Positions 1-8,113 of a DNA stretch of 64,000 nt are shown piece after piece. Every line of letters begins with the position of its first letter. Position 1 is the first letter of the stretch. Position numbers and translations under genes: made by a program. Source of the DNA: Niabella aurantiaca DSM 17617. GTDB taxonomy: Bacteria > Bacteroidota > Bacteroidia > Chitinophagales > Chitinophagaceae. The notes under the pieces were generated by a model, which was not told the DNA's origin, searched no databases, and saw only the letters and a list, made by a program, of their open reading frames with translations. The stretch lies in the NCBI RefSeq assembly GCF_000374125.1, contig NZ_KB893627.1, positions 1-64,000 on the forward strand, in the 5' to 3' direction.

Positions 1-1
1 A

Positions 2-334
2 CTACTATTTGAACGATATCCGCTTATTGAACAAGCCTATAAATTATCAAGAAAATTAAGTGCTGTTTTTTCAACCTGTACCGCTAAAATAATAGCATTC
101 AAAAAACTGGCCCTCTGGTATAATGAAGTGGAAGATTCCGGATTAAAAGTATTTCGAACGGTGGCCAGATCCATTGAAACCCATCATCAAAGTATCCTTA
201 ATTATTTTAATAATCGAAGCACCAATGCAGCGGCAGAATCTTTTAACGCTAAAATTAAGGCCTTCAGGGCCGCTGCAAGAGGCGTAAGAGATATTAACTT
301 TTTCCTATTCAGACTCGCTAACATTTATGCCTGA
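2..334 (+). mobile_element. ISAon1-type transposase, C-terminal part (cut by window edge)
   Basis: The reading frame is open from the window edge and ends at a TGA. The end contains NRSTNAAAESFNAKIKAFR followed by FFLFRLANIYA, the ending I associate with DDE transposases of the ISAon1 group in Bacteroidota; the AESFNAKIK stretch includes the last catalytic Glu. The N-terminal part lies outside the window, so intactness cannot be judged. The sequence just after the stop (about 331-360) repeats TGATCC and probably includes the right end of the insertion sequence. The neighbouring minus-strand gene ends exactly there. Confidence 0.8.
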
Positions 335-346
335 TCCCCCAATTTT

Positions 347-679
347 TCAACCTGATCCAATAAATGCCTGGTTATTACAGTCCCGTCCAATCATGGAGGC
401 TGTTGAGCTTATTCCATTAATAGCGACAAGGGGAATTTGATCGAACGACTCTAAAAGGCGGTTCAAATCATAACTTGGTAAATGAGGGGCTATTTGGAAA
501 AGAGAGACTGCCATTTCTCCGATATGTTTAACGCCTGTAATCCCCATGGATATCTTGTCGATTATTCTAAATACTTTAGAACACTCATCACTGACAACAA
601 AATCTTCGTTTATTTCTCTTCTGTCACCAGCGATAACACAAACGCCTGTTGATGCGATCACAGAAATTACTATACTCAT
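347..679 (-). pseudogene. Ntn-hydrolase-like protein, 3' end lost at the IS
   Basis: The 110-residue product begins MSIVISVIASTGVCVIAGDR. This resembles the opening of proteasome-like N-terminal nucleophile hydrolases, where a short start is followed by a G-x-x-x-A-x-D-x-R segment. A usual member is roughly twice this length. Here the frame stops in sequence that looks like the end of the adjacent insertion sequence, so the C-terminal half appears to have been replaced when the element inserted. The family call rests on the N-terminal pattern only; the truncation is inferred from length and position. Confidence 0.5.
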
Positions 680-787
680 ACATAAAGCTTTAGCATTAAT
701 GTTTCCTTATTGGATTCACTTCCTTGATTAAATTTCAAATAGGGTTATTTATCCAATACGTGCTGCAAACCTATCCTGGTCCTAAAC

Positions 788-1117
788 TCATCTGCACCAC
801 GATTCGCCCAACAATCGACCGTAAGCATTATCTCTATCCGAGCTATTCATGCTGCCCGCCGCAACTACCTTAACGCGGCCAGCTTCTGCGCGATACTCTT
901 TAAGTAGCTGACACAAGTATTCCGCATAACCATCTCTTCGGGTGCCGTCATCATGTACGGCAGCGTATAATACCCCGGCATCTGTTATGGTAGCATCAAC
1001 AACCTTTGATTCTTTTTTAACTGCCATCAATGCATATTCATCGTTGGCGCTGCGCTCTTTTGATCCGCCGCATGAGGCGTAGACAAGTAGCAGTAATGCA
1101 ATTTTGATTGTCTTCAT
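788..1117 (-). CDS. small lipoprotein, unknown function
   Basis: A 109-residue product with a type II signal peptide: MKTIKIALLLLVYASCGGSK, with the lipidated Cys at about residue 16. The mature part is short and polar and I do not recognise its family. Lipidation implies export and anchoring in a membrane. It stands alone between an IS-damaged gene and small orphan genes, so context gives no function. A consensus -7 box lies about 40 bases upstream. Confidence 0.7.
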   Translation of the reverse strand: MKTIKIALLLLVYASCGGSKERSANDEYALMAVKKESKVVDATITDAGVLYAAVHDDGTRRDGYAEYLCQLLKEYRAEAGRVKVVAAGSMNSSDRDNAYGRLLGESWCR

Positions 1118-1154
1118 GCAAATAGTTTTATTGGTGTCAAAGGAACGAAAGTAT

Positions 1155-1180
1155 CAAAATTACCGATACGGTATTCCGTA
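1155..1180 (-). promoter_or_regulatory. Promoter -7 box with adjacent dyad for the small lipoprotein
   Basis: On the minus strand TAATTTTG (1155-1162) matches the Bacteroidota -7 consensus TAnnTTTG. Immediately upstream, TACGG and CCGTA form a 5+4+5 dyad at 1167-1180, between the -33 and -7 positions, where a repressor could bind. No clear TTG -33 element is seen. Confidence 0.4.
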
Positions 1181-1430
1181 AACTGACTTTTAGAGTTTCA
1201 CCTACCTTTGTATCGGACGCGGTTCTGCCAAGTCCACCGAGCGTAATTGCGGCACTTTACCGAAGCTCATTTTATAGGTTGTCTCTGGATGGCCTATAAT
1301 TTTTTTATTGGGCGGCCCTGGCTGGGGGAACCATGTTATGTAAAAAACCGGAGCATGACCCGGTTTGAAAATTGAGAGCAACTAAAAAGCTACCTATCCA
1401 GTACCTTCGCAAAAGTGAAACAATACCGCT
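1181..1430. other. Spacer without recognised gene
   Basis: No convincing reading frame or RNA was seen between the lipoprotein promoter and the next small gene. The last part presumably carries the promoter of the plus-strand gene at 1431, but no consensus box stands out. Confidence 0.4.
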
Positions 1431-1682
1431 ATGAGCAAGAAACAGATTGCTATCAAAATAGCCAACGCCAACAATTTCGATTCCGCTTCATTCTTCAAGG
1501 AATGGAAAGGGTATGCTGTGTACGAGGCTTTCGACGAAACCGACGCCGACGAAACCCCCATCGTGGGCTACCCCACTTTTATTGTCGTTGACGGGGCCGG
1601 AAAGGGCCGCATGGCTACGCCCAATGAAATATTTGAAATAATGGATAGTAGGGAGCAAGGGCCCACCGGTGGTTCATTATAA
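1431..1682 (+). CDS. Hypothetical protein, 83 residues
   Basis: A small soluble acidic protein starting MSKKQIAIKIANANNFDSA. No signal peptide, membrane segment or known motif is seen. The middle has an acidic run (DETDADETP) followed by a hydrophobic beta-like stretch (GYPTFIVVDGAGKGR). It faces a minus-strand small gene downstream. The frame is clean with an ATG start, but with no family match it could be a short accessory gene of a mobile element, like its DUF3853 neighbour. Confidence 0.5.
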   Translation: MSKKQIAIKIANANNFDSASFFKEWKGYAVYEAFDETDADETPIVGYPTFIVVDGAGKGRMATPNEIFEIMDSREQGPTGGSL

Positions 1683-1739
1683 CCGCCCAATAAAACCATC
1701 ATTTCCGGTGGTCCTGTTCAGTCTCTTTGCGTTCATTTT

Positions 1740-1988
1740 TTAGGCGGCTGCAGCCTTCGCCATTTTACGCAGGTTTTCCACTACCTCAAAGTCGTAACAA
1801 TCTATCCGCTTCCTTAAAATACCTGCAAGCTCAACGATTTGGCAACCTCTTTCCGAAATCTGTATATCCCGTGAAGCTATCAAAGGTTCCGCCAGGTTGG
1901 CTATTGCCCCTACCAGGTTGATTAACTCCATGCAGTAGCCATCGTCGATCCTTTCAAGTTCGTTTATTTTTTTGACAATCTGTGTCAT
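1740..1988 (-). CDS. Hypothetical protein, 82 residues
   Basis: A small, probably all-helical protein (MTQIVKKINELERIDDGYC...). It is rich in Leu, Ile and Glu, with two Cys residues and an Ala-rich tail, and has no signal peptide. It lies 38 bases downstream of the DUF3853 gene on the same strand, so the two are probably cotranscribed. Family unknown. Confidence 0.5.
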   Translation of the reverse strand: MTQIVKKINELERIDDGYCMELINLVGAIANLAEPLIASRDIQISERGCQIVELAGILRKRIDCYDFEVVENLRKMAKAAAA

Positions 1989-2026
1989 GTTGAAATTTTA
2001 AATTGTTGATTGAATTGAATCCTACA

Positions 2027-2311
2027 TTAAAGGGCCTTTGTTTTTAAAAGCGATATAGCCTTGTCTGCGTCGATAATTATTTTTCTCCCGTGCTGGCTAA
2101 TGGCGGCATCAATCTTCCCGCTTTTTTTAATCTCGTGAGCCTTCGATTTGGAGCAATTAAGCGCGGCCATTAACCCCGCAAGGCCGTATACGTATCGCTT
2201 TTCCGTAAAATCTTTGGCAGGAGGTTGAGTTGCCTCAGCCATTATTTTTTTGTTCAGATCAATAAAATCGGCGACAGTTAACTGCCAGATAGGGGTGTCA
2301 AGATTGTACAT
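2027..2311 (-). CDS. DUF3853 family protein
   Basis: A 94-residue protein whose pattern (TPIWQLTVADFIDL, then RYVYGLAGLMAALNCSKSKA, then KIDAAISQHGRKIIIDADKA) fits the DUF3853 family. Members are small, excisionase-like winged-helix proteins common in integrative and mobilizable elements of Bacteroidota. The central part looks like a helix-turn-helix (CSKSKAHEIKKSGKI), suggesting DNA binding. Full length for the family. No integrase or mobilization gene is visible next to it, so it is probably a leftover of an element. Family call is from memory of its motif. Confidence 0.75.
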   Translation of the reverse strand: MYNLDTPIWQLTVADFIDLNKKIMAEATQPPAKDFTEKRYVYGLAGLMAALNCSKSKAHEIKKSGKIDAAISQHGRKIIIDADKAISLLKTKAL

Positions 2312-2336
2312 AGTCGTATTAAATTAAGATGAATAA

Positions 2337-2473
2337 TTATCTTCTTTTTATGGAAAGGGTTCGAACAACCTTACCAGAAATCAAATTAGCATCGTTTAGC
2401 TGCGGTCTCCTCGTGTTCTTTTTTATATTCTCCCTGGTCCCACTAAAAAGCCACCGCTTGTTAATATAACGGC
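2337..2473 (-). other. Unassigned open frame at the island junction
   Basis: On the minus strand an open frame, one base out of phase with the broken SDR gene, continues to a stop at 2337-2339 (includes ECYEVHRVGRYINKRW and NLISGKVVRTLSIKRR). It has no start of its own and I do not recognise it. It could be the tail of a gene fused to the SDR remnant by deletion, or chance. Confidence 0.2.
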
Positions 2474-2797
2474 CTACACGATGCACCTCATAGCACTCAA
2501 TGATATTCGTCGCCAAGGAACGTCCCCCACAAATTCGATTCCATTGATTCCTGCATTGTTAATCAGGATGTCCAGCACATCGGTCTTTTGACTGATTTCC
2601 GCAAAAGCATCTTTTACGGATTCATCATCCGTAACGTCAAGCTGGACTGCTTCAACGTTTTCCAGTCCATTGATGGCATCCAATCCATTTCTCAGATTTC
2701 TACTTGCCGCAAACACATAAAAACCTTGCTGAGCCAATTGTTTTGCTATTTCCAAACCAATCCCTTTGTTAGCTCCGGTAATGAGTACTTTTTTCAT
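2474..2797 (-). pseudogene. Short-chain dehydrogenase/reductase, truncated
   Basis: The 107 residues are the N-terminal half of a classical SDR. The NAD(P)-binding glycine motif TGANKGIG lies at residues 7-14, and the structural NNAGI lies near residue 86. After NNAGINGIEF the similarity ends and the frame stops within about 20 residues. The catalytic Ser, Tyr and Lys of the family are therefore missing; normal members have about 240 residues. The gene is broken by a deletion or rearrangement at about 2510-2530. It is divergent from the flavin monooxygenase remnant. Confidence 0.75.
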
Positions 2798-2892
2798 TTT
2801 ATACGATTTTTAAATTATGACACAAAAGTCATGACCTAAAAAATCATAACTGTAACCAAAATGAGGAAGCTTGTAACCAAAGCAAGGAATAG

Positions 2893-3102
2893 AAGGCCTT
2901 TCAAGAATACAATAAAGAACTACGACCTTTTATAGAAGACGCGCAAACAGAAGCCGTAAAAGTTGGATTAGAATCTCTTCTTCCAAGAACAGAAGAAGCT
3001 ATTCGTGTTAGAGAAACACAACCGTCTTTTAGAATTTATCCACATTTCAAAAAGCGCAGATTGATCCTGATTATCTCTGTTTGTAAGAATTGTTCATTTT
3101 GA
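2893..3102 (+). pseudogene. C-terminal remnant of an FAD-dependent monooxygenase
   Basis: An open frame with no start (a TAG lies directly before it) encodes EYNKELRPFIEDAQTEAVK and then GLESLLPRTEEAIRVRE. This resembles the last helix region of UbiH/TetX-like flavoprotein monooxygenases. The rest of the gene (FAD-binding GxGxxG, DG and GD motifs) is absent. With the truncated SDR next to it, it suggests this spot has lost several hundred codons. The family assignment is tentative because only the tail remains. Confidence 0.4.
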
Positions 3103-3177
3103 CTTCAAAAACAGTCGTTTTGGCTACATCTGTTTTTTGAAAGCGCTGCATTTTTGTACTAACAAAAAAGGAAAAAT

Positions 3178-4029
3178 ATGAATATCGTAATTACAGGCTC
3201 ATTGGGTAACATCAGTAAGCCACTTGCAACAGCATTGATTGCAAAAGGGCACTCGGCAACCGTTATTAGTACCAATCCCGAAAAACAAAAAGAAATTGAA
3301 ACCGTTGGAGCAAAAGCAGCAATCGGCTCAATTGAGGACATTAATTTTCTAACAAGAACTTTTGCAGACGCAGACGCTGTGTATTGCATGATACCTTTCA
3401 ATTTTATGGAAGAAGACCAAGCGGCTTATTTCAAAAAAATTGAAAACAATTATGTGCAAGCGATCAAGCAGAACGAAATTGAGAAAGTTTTATTTCTAAC
3501 GGGTTGGGCAGCTAACGTGGAAGATTCTCCCCTGCTTAATCAGCTCTCGGACAGAACAGTTATCGAATTGCGTCCGGGTTCTTTTTACACCAATTTTTAC
3601 AATGATATTAAAACCATAAAAGAATATGGTGCCCTAATGGCAGGCTATGGGGAAAATGATAAAATTGCTTTTGTTTCACCACATGATATTGCGGAGGCGG
3701 CTTTTGAAGAACTGACTACACCGTTTCAAGGGAAAAAAATCCGCTATGTGGCAAGTGAAGAATTGACCTGTAATGAAGCGGCTAAAATTTTAGGCGAGGC
3801 CATTGGCAAGCCTGACCTGAAATGGATAGCGCTATCAGAAGAGCAATTACTAAATGGTTTACTTCAAGCAGGCTTTCCACAGCAACTTGCACACACTTTC
3901 GTAAAAATGCAGATGGAAACGCATAGCGGAAAAACATTTGAGGATTATCTCAAAAACAGACCTGTGCTAGGTAAAACAAAATTGAAAGAGTTTGCAGAAG
4001 AATTTGCGAAAGCATATCATCAAGAATAA
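3178..4029 (+). CDS. NmrA-like NAD(P)-binding protein
   Basis: A 283-residue Rossmann protein beginning MNIVITGSLGNISKPLATAL. The dinucleotide loop is near residues 7-13 and there is no classical SDR Tyr-x-x-x-Lys pair, as in the atypical NmrA/HSCARG group. Such proteins sense NAD(P)(H) or act as quinone or azo reductases. The start is preceded by an A/G-rich stretch and looks correct. It lies 12 bases before an AraC regulator on the same strand, which probably shares its transcript. The AT-rich base use differs from the core genome and suggests transfer. Confidence 0.8.
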   Translation: MNIVITGSLGNISKPLATALIAKGHSATVISTNPEKQKEIETVGAKAAIGSIEDINFLTRTFADADAVYCMIPFNFMEEDQAAYFKKIENNYVQAIKQNEIEKVLFLTGWAANVEDSPLLNQLSDRTVIELRPGSFYTNFYNDIKTIKEYGALMAGYGENDKIAFVSPHDIAEAAFEELTTPFQGKKIRYVASEELTCNEAAKILGEAIGKPDLKWIALSEEQLLNGLLQAGFPQQLAHTFVKMQMETHSGKTFEDYLKNRPVLGKTKLKEFAEEFAKAYHQE

Positions 4030-4041
4030 TTATATTTATAT

Positions 4042-4968
4042 ATGCACAATTCGAAACCCCATAGAATAAAATCAATTGGTGATTTTCACAGGTTAAGGGG
4101 CTTTTCCAAGCCTGAGCATCCCTTGATCAGTGTAATAACAGCGGATGATTTTACCAGGTTGTCCGATCAGATCGCTATGAATGCGGTATTTGATTTTTAT
4201 TTTATTGCTTTGAAACGTATGAAAGGGGTTAAGTATAAATACGGGCAGCTGCAATACGATTTTGAGGATGACGGTATACTGTTTTTCATGTCACCAAATC
4301 AAGTGCTCGAACTTGAAATTAATGAACAAGTAAATTCCGAAAAACAATCAGGTTGGGTGTTGCTCATTCATCCTGATTTTATTTGGAATACGCCACTTGC
4401 AGAAACAATTAAACAATATGAGTTTTTTAATTATTCGGTAAATGAAGCGTTACTGTTATCAGAAAAAGAGGAAATAACACTAAATGGTATCATACAAAAT
4501 ATCAGGCAGGAATATCATTCCAATATTGATCGATTCAGTAAACAAATCATCATTACACATATTGAAAACTTGCTTAGCTATTCCGAACGATTCTACAACC
4601 GGCAGTTTATTACAAGGGAAAAAGCCAACCATCAAATTTTGGGACGTCTGGAAAAACTGTTGACAGATTATTTTAACAGTGATGACCTGATAACAAGAGG
4701 CTTACCATCTGTTCAATATGTTTCGAAAGAACTGAATGTTTCGCCAGGTTATTTAGGAAGTTTGCTGCGAGCGGTAACCGGTCAAAACACACAACAACAT
4801 ATCCACGACAAACTGATAGAAAAAGCCAAGGAAAAACTGTCTACTACAAACCTTTCAGTAAGCGAAATTGCTTACGAATTAGGATTTGAGCATGCACAGT
4901 CGTTCAGTAAATTATTTAAGTCAAAGACCAATGTTTCCCCTTTGGAGTTTAGGCAATCGTTTAATTAA
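4042..4968 (+). CDS. AraC family transcriptional regulator
   Basis: 308 residues. The N-terminal ~190 form a sensory domain of the cupin-like kind common in Bacteroidota AraC proteins. The C-terminal ~100 contain two helix-turn-helix units, VSPGYLGSLLRAVTG and then LSVSEIAYELGFEHAQSFS with FKSKTNVSPLEFRQ, the classical AraC signature. It is probably cotranscribed with the preceding NmrA-like reductase and may regulate it or the quinone reductase downstream. Complete, with no missing parts. Confidence 0.9.
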   Translation: MHNSKPHRIKSIGDFHRLRGFSKPEHPLISVITADDFTRLSDQIAMNAVFDFYFIALKRMKGVKYKYGQLQYDFEDDGILFFMSPNQVLELEINEQVNSEKQSGWVLLIHPDFIWNTPLAETIKQYEFFNYSVNEALLLSEKEEITLNGIIQNIRQEYHSNIDRFSKQIIITHIENLLSYSERFYNRQFITREKANHQILGRLEKLLTDYFNSDDLITRGLPSVQYVSKELNVSPGYLGSLLRAVTGQNTQQHIHDKLIEKAKEKLSTTNLSVSEIAYELGFEHAQSFSKLFKSKTNVSPLEFRQSFN

Positions 4969-5046
4969 TACAGTTTAACGGAGGTGGTTGACACTATTCT
5001 ATCTATAAAAAAACATGCGAAGCCGATATTGGGTGATAAGTCTTTG

Positions 5047-5054
5047 TAATTTTG
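5047..5054 (+). promoter_or_regulatory. Promoter -7 box for the Crp/Fnr-like gene
   Basis: TAATTTTG matches TAnnTTTG and lies 42 bases before the start codon. The only TTG upstream (5029-5031) is closer than the usual 19-20 bases, so the -33 element is weak. Confidence 0.45.
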
Positions 5055-5096
5055 CATATTTATGTACAAATAGTAATAACAAATTGCCCATAAACA

Positions 5097-5618
5097 ATGA
5101 CTGGTGATTGGGATAAATTCGAACATCTTTTAAAGCGTCTGGAAGTTCCTGCCAAAACAATCCTTTTACAGGAAGGAGAAATTTCGAGAACAATGTTCTT
5201 TCTTGAGAAGGGTTGTTTGCGGACTTGGCTTAATAATGACGGTAAGGAAATTACTACCCAATTTTTCTTTGAAGGTGCTAAGGTATCTTCTATTGAAAGT
5301 TTCCTAACAAATCAACCGAGTTTATATAGCATTGAAAGCATAGAACCATGTATTTTACAGACTATTTCCCAAAAGGATTTTCAAGATGTTTTAGAGCATT
5401 TCCCCGAAATCAAAGAGGAAATGCATCAACATCTGTTCAGACGATTTTTAAACTCTCAAAAAACATTCTATTCCTATCTTAAAAATAATCCTCAAAAACG
5501 ATACGAGGAACTTCTTGAAGATCATCCTCATATTATCCAGCGTGTTCCCCAACATTATATAGCATCCTATTTGGGGATTACCTCCGTTTCTTTAAGCCGA
5601 ATTAGAAATAGGCGATAG
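5097..5618 (+). CDS. Crp/Fnr family transcriptional regulator
   Basis: 173 residues. An N-terminal cyclic-nucleotide-binding fold (about 15-110; LLQEGEISRTMFFLEKGCLR and the following beta strands) leads to a C-terminal helix-turn-helix, PQHYIASYLGITSVSLSRIR. No Cys cluster for an iron-sulfur centre is present, so it is the effector-unknown type common in Bacteroidota. It ends right after the recognition helix (RIRNRR), slightly shorter than the usual ~190 residues, so a few C-terminal residues may be lost. It precedes a quinone-reductase gene it may control. Confidence 0.85.
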   Translation: MTGDWDKFEHLLKRLEVPAKTILLQEGEISRTMFFLEKGCLRTWLNNDGKEITTQFFFEGAKVSSIESFLTNQPSLYSIESIEPCILQTISQKDFQDVLEHFPEIKEEMHQHLFRRFLNSQKTFYSYLKNNPQKRYEELLEDHPHIIQRVPQHYIASYLGITSVSLSRIRNRR

Positions 5619-5707
5619 TTTCAATAACAAAGCATTTCTTTACAATTGTTATCGTTCAGGCATTCGCTACGTCACAACTTTGCAATATAAAACCAAGCAA
5701 AGTAAAA

Positions 5708-6298
5708 ATGAAAGTAGTAATAGTATTTAATCATCCTTATGAGGGAAGCTTTGGAAACGCAATTTTAAATTCCGTAATCAAAGGGCTTAAAAGTGCAAAT
5801 CACGAGATTGACCTGATGCATCTTGATAATGATGGCTTTAATCCTGTAATGTCAAAGGCAGATTTGAAAGCGTTTATGGATCACAAACCTGTGGACATAC
5901 AAGTAATAGCTTATAATGAACGGTTGGAAAAAGCAGACCATCTGATTTTTATTTTTCCTATCTGGTGGGATTTGATGCCTGCAATGACCAAAGGATTTAT
6001 TGATAGGGTGCTCACTCCGGGTGTTGTTTATGATCACCATCCAAGAGGTTTCGGTTTAGTACCACTTTTAAAAAACCTAAAAGGTGTAACAGTGATCACT
6101 ACCATGAATAAACCCAAAATAATGTACTCACTGCTCATTGGCAACTTAATCAAAAAGGCAATAATAAAAAGTGTTTTCAAAACAATGGGGTACAAAAATC
6201 TTAAATGGATTAGCTATAATATGGTAAAGTCAGTCAGTCAGGGAAAAAGAGTAAAATGGTTGACTGATATTGAAATCAGGTTTTCAAAAATTGATTAA
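5708..6298 (+). CDS. NAD(P)H-dependent oxidoreductase (flavodoxin-like, MdaB/KefF type)
   Basis: 196 residues with a flavodoxin-like fold. It starts MKVVIVFNHPYEGSFGNAIL, the FMN/FAD phosphate loop. The central FIFPIWWDLMPAMTKGFIDR is the typical signature of NQO1/MdaB/KefF-type two-electron quinone reductases, and GVTVITTMNKP follows. Cytosolic, no signal peptide. It follows the Crp/Fnr-like gene by about 90 bases on the same strand and may be its target. Complete length for the family. Confidence 0.88.
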   Translation: MKVVIVFNHPYEGSFGNAILNSVIKGLKSANHEIDLMHLDNDGFNPVMSKADLKAFMDHKPVDIQVIAYNERLEKADHLIFIFPIWWDLMPAMTKGFIDRVLTPGVVYDHHPRGFGLVPLLKNLKGVTVITTMNKPKIMYSLLIGNLIKKAIIKSVFKTMGYKNLKWISYNMVKSVSQGKRVKWLTDIEIRFSKID

Positions 6299-6313
6299 GC
6301 AATTCTTGATATT

Positions 6314-6379
6314 ATGAAACTGAATAGAAACCATATTACTTCTTTTATTTACCTGGTTCTTCTTGTATATGAAAAATAG
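6314..6379 (+). pseudogene. Possible start of a MauE/DoxX-like membrane protein, truncated
   Basis: A 21-codon frame reads MKLNRNHITSFIYLVLLVYEK and stops. It resembles the first transmembrane helix with which MauE/DoxX-type membrane proteins often begin. Nothing continues it in any frame, so at most it is a fragment. The AT-rich island ends about 100 bases further on. Confidence 0.2.
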
Positions 6380-6725
6380 AAAAGTTCGAACCATTTATTT
6401 TTTTGCATTATTTGATCTTTAAATTTAAAACTTTAAATTAGGATAATACATTGATAGTCAATTGAAAATACTCTCATTTGAACTGACCAGTTTTTTCAAA
6501 TCATCCAAGAAATGGTTCGGAAATTGTCCCGGCAGGACTGCATGGCCTGTTCACGGGCGTTTCCTAAAATGACCAACACTGCGCTGCAGCTTTTAAATAG
6601 TACCATCAACTTAACGTGCATGCGGAGGCCGATAACCCTCCCTGGTCTGCCGGAAAAATATGCAGACCAGGGAAGGGGCACCCCGCCTTTCCGGTTTACG
6701 GAAAAGGATCCTGTAATGGCGGTAT
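6380..6725. other. Spacer spanning the base-composition boundary
   Basis: The first ~100 bases are very AT-rich, with runs such as TTTAAATTTAAA. From about 6500 the composition switches to the GC-balanced core style. No gene is supported. The downstream end of the Gfo/Idh gene lies at 6726. Confidence 0.5.
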
Positions 6726-8066
6726 TTAAAAATTCCGCATGGTGCCTGTCAGGAATTTGTTTGCTTTCGTTTCTTTGAACTGGGCCTGTTCGCCATCCCA
6801 GTGAAGCGTTTCGTTGGGGAACCGGGCCGCAATAACACCCAGCAAGATCACTTCCGTCAACCTGGCCGAATAGGAGAAAGGGGCACTGCATGCCGCCTTT
6901 CCCAAACAGGCGTCTACAAACTCGTGGTAATGCCTGGGCGTTTCAGCGTCGTAGCTGGTAGTGGGTTTGCCTGCTTTTCCGTCGGGGTCATATTTTTTGA
7001 TGTCGATGGGTGCAAACTGGTCTTTGATGACGAGTTTTGGCAATTGCATAAAATGAGGCAACAGCAGGCGTCGCCCGTTTTCGCCGATGAACATGGCACC
7101 CTGGTCCGGCAATGCTTCCCCGCCGGGGAGCAGCAGCTCAGCCTGTGGCTCCGGGGCTCCTTTGCCATCATACCATACCCATTCCAGCGTTTGGGCGGTA
7201 TAAGGCGTTCCCGGGAAAACATAGGTTACATGATTCTTTTCTGCATGGCCAAAATCGTTAGGAGCCCGGCATTCATTTTTTACGGTCAACGGCACGCCCA
7301 GTTTTAGCGCATTATAAGGCGTATCAAAAATATGAACGCCCATATCTCCTAATGTGCCGCAACCGTAGTCGATGCATTTTCTCCAGTTGCCCGGGTGGTA
7401 AAATCCTTTTTTATAGGGTCTTTCTTTCGCAGTTCCCAGCCACAGGTTCCAGTCCAGTCCTTCAGGAACGGGATCGCTTCCCGCGGGTGCGGGGCCATCG
7501 TATCCCCAAACCTTCGGTGACCAGGCAATGACTTTTCTGACCTTGCCGATTATTCCTTTCTGAATGAGGATCGTTGCCAGCTTGTAATCATAGAATGAAT
7601 GTACCTGGATGCCCATCTGGGTCACCAGCTTTTTCTCTGCCGCAACAGCATCCATTTTCCGGGATTCGGAAATATAGTGTGTCAGCGGCTTTTGACAATA
7701 CACATGTTTGTTCAGATCCATGGCCATCAGCGAAACGGGGGCGTGGGCATGATCCGGTGTGGATACGACCACCGCGTCGATCTCGTTGCCCATGCTCTTA
7801 AACATTTCCCGGTAATCGGCAAATGTTTTTGCATTGGCATGTTGGGCTTTTGCGGTGTTCAGGTTGTTCATATCCACATCACAAAGCGCTACAATGTCTA
7901 CCAGTGGGTGCGACGCAATGGCCTTCAGATCATTGGCACCCATTGAGCCCAATCCTACGTGGGCCACTCTTAATTTTTTTCCGGGAGCAAAAGCCGATGA
8001 CGGGAACGGAAGCATGAAAGCCATCGTTCCTGCCGCCGTGGTTTTTATAAAATTTCTTCTTTTCAT
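6726..8066 (-). CDS. Gfo/Idh/MocA family oxidoreductase, Tat-exported
   Basis: 446 residues. The N-terminus MKRRNFIKTTAAGTMAFMLP is a twin-arginine signal, so the enzyme is probably periplasmic. The Rossmann domain follows (VAHVGLGSMGANDL), then the variant lysine motif YCQKPLTHYISES in place of the usual EKP, and the Gfo/Idh C-terminal beta-sheet domain. Such proteins oxidise or reduce sugars and inositols with bound NAD(P). It lies 47 bases after a DUF1080 gene on the same strand; the pair suggests processing of 3-keto-glycosides or related sugars. Substrate unknown. Confidence 0.9.
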   Translation of the reverse strand: MKRRNFIKTTAAGTMAFMLPFPSSAFAPGKKLRVAHVGLGSMGANDLKAIASHPLVDIVALCDVDMNNLNTAKAQHANAKTFADYREMFKSMGNEIDAVVVSTPDHAHAPVSLMAMDLNKHVYCQKPLTHYISESRKMDAVAAEKKLVTQMGIQVHSFYDYKLATILIQKGIIGKVRKVIAWSPKVWGYDGPAPAGSDPVPEGLDWNLWLGTAKERPYKKGFYHPGNWRKCIDYGCGTLGDMGVHIFDTPYNALKLGVPLTVKNECRAPNDFGHAEKNHVTYVFPGTPYTAQTLEWVWYDGKGAPEPQAELLLPGGEALPDQGAMFIGENGRRLLLPHFMQLPKLVIKDQFAPIDIKKYDPDGKAGKPTTSYDAETPRHYHEFVDACLGKAACSAPFSYSARLTEVILLGVIAARFPNETLHWDGEQAQFKETKANKFLTGTMRNF

Positions 8067-8113
8067 ATGTGTATTTTTGTTTTTCTGAATGTAAACCTGT
8101 GATGCATGCCTGC

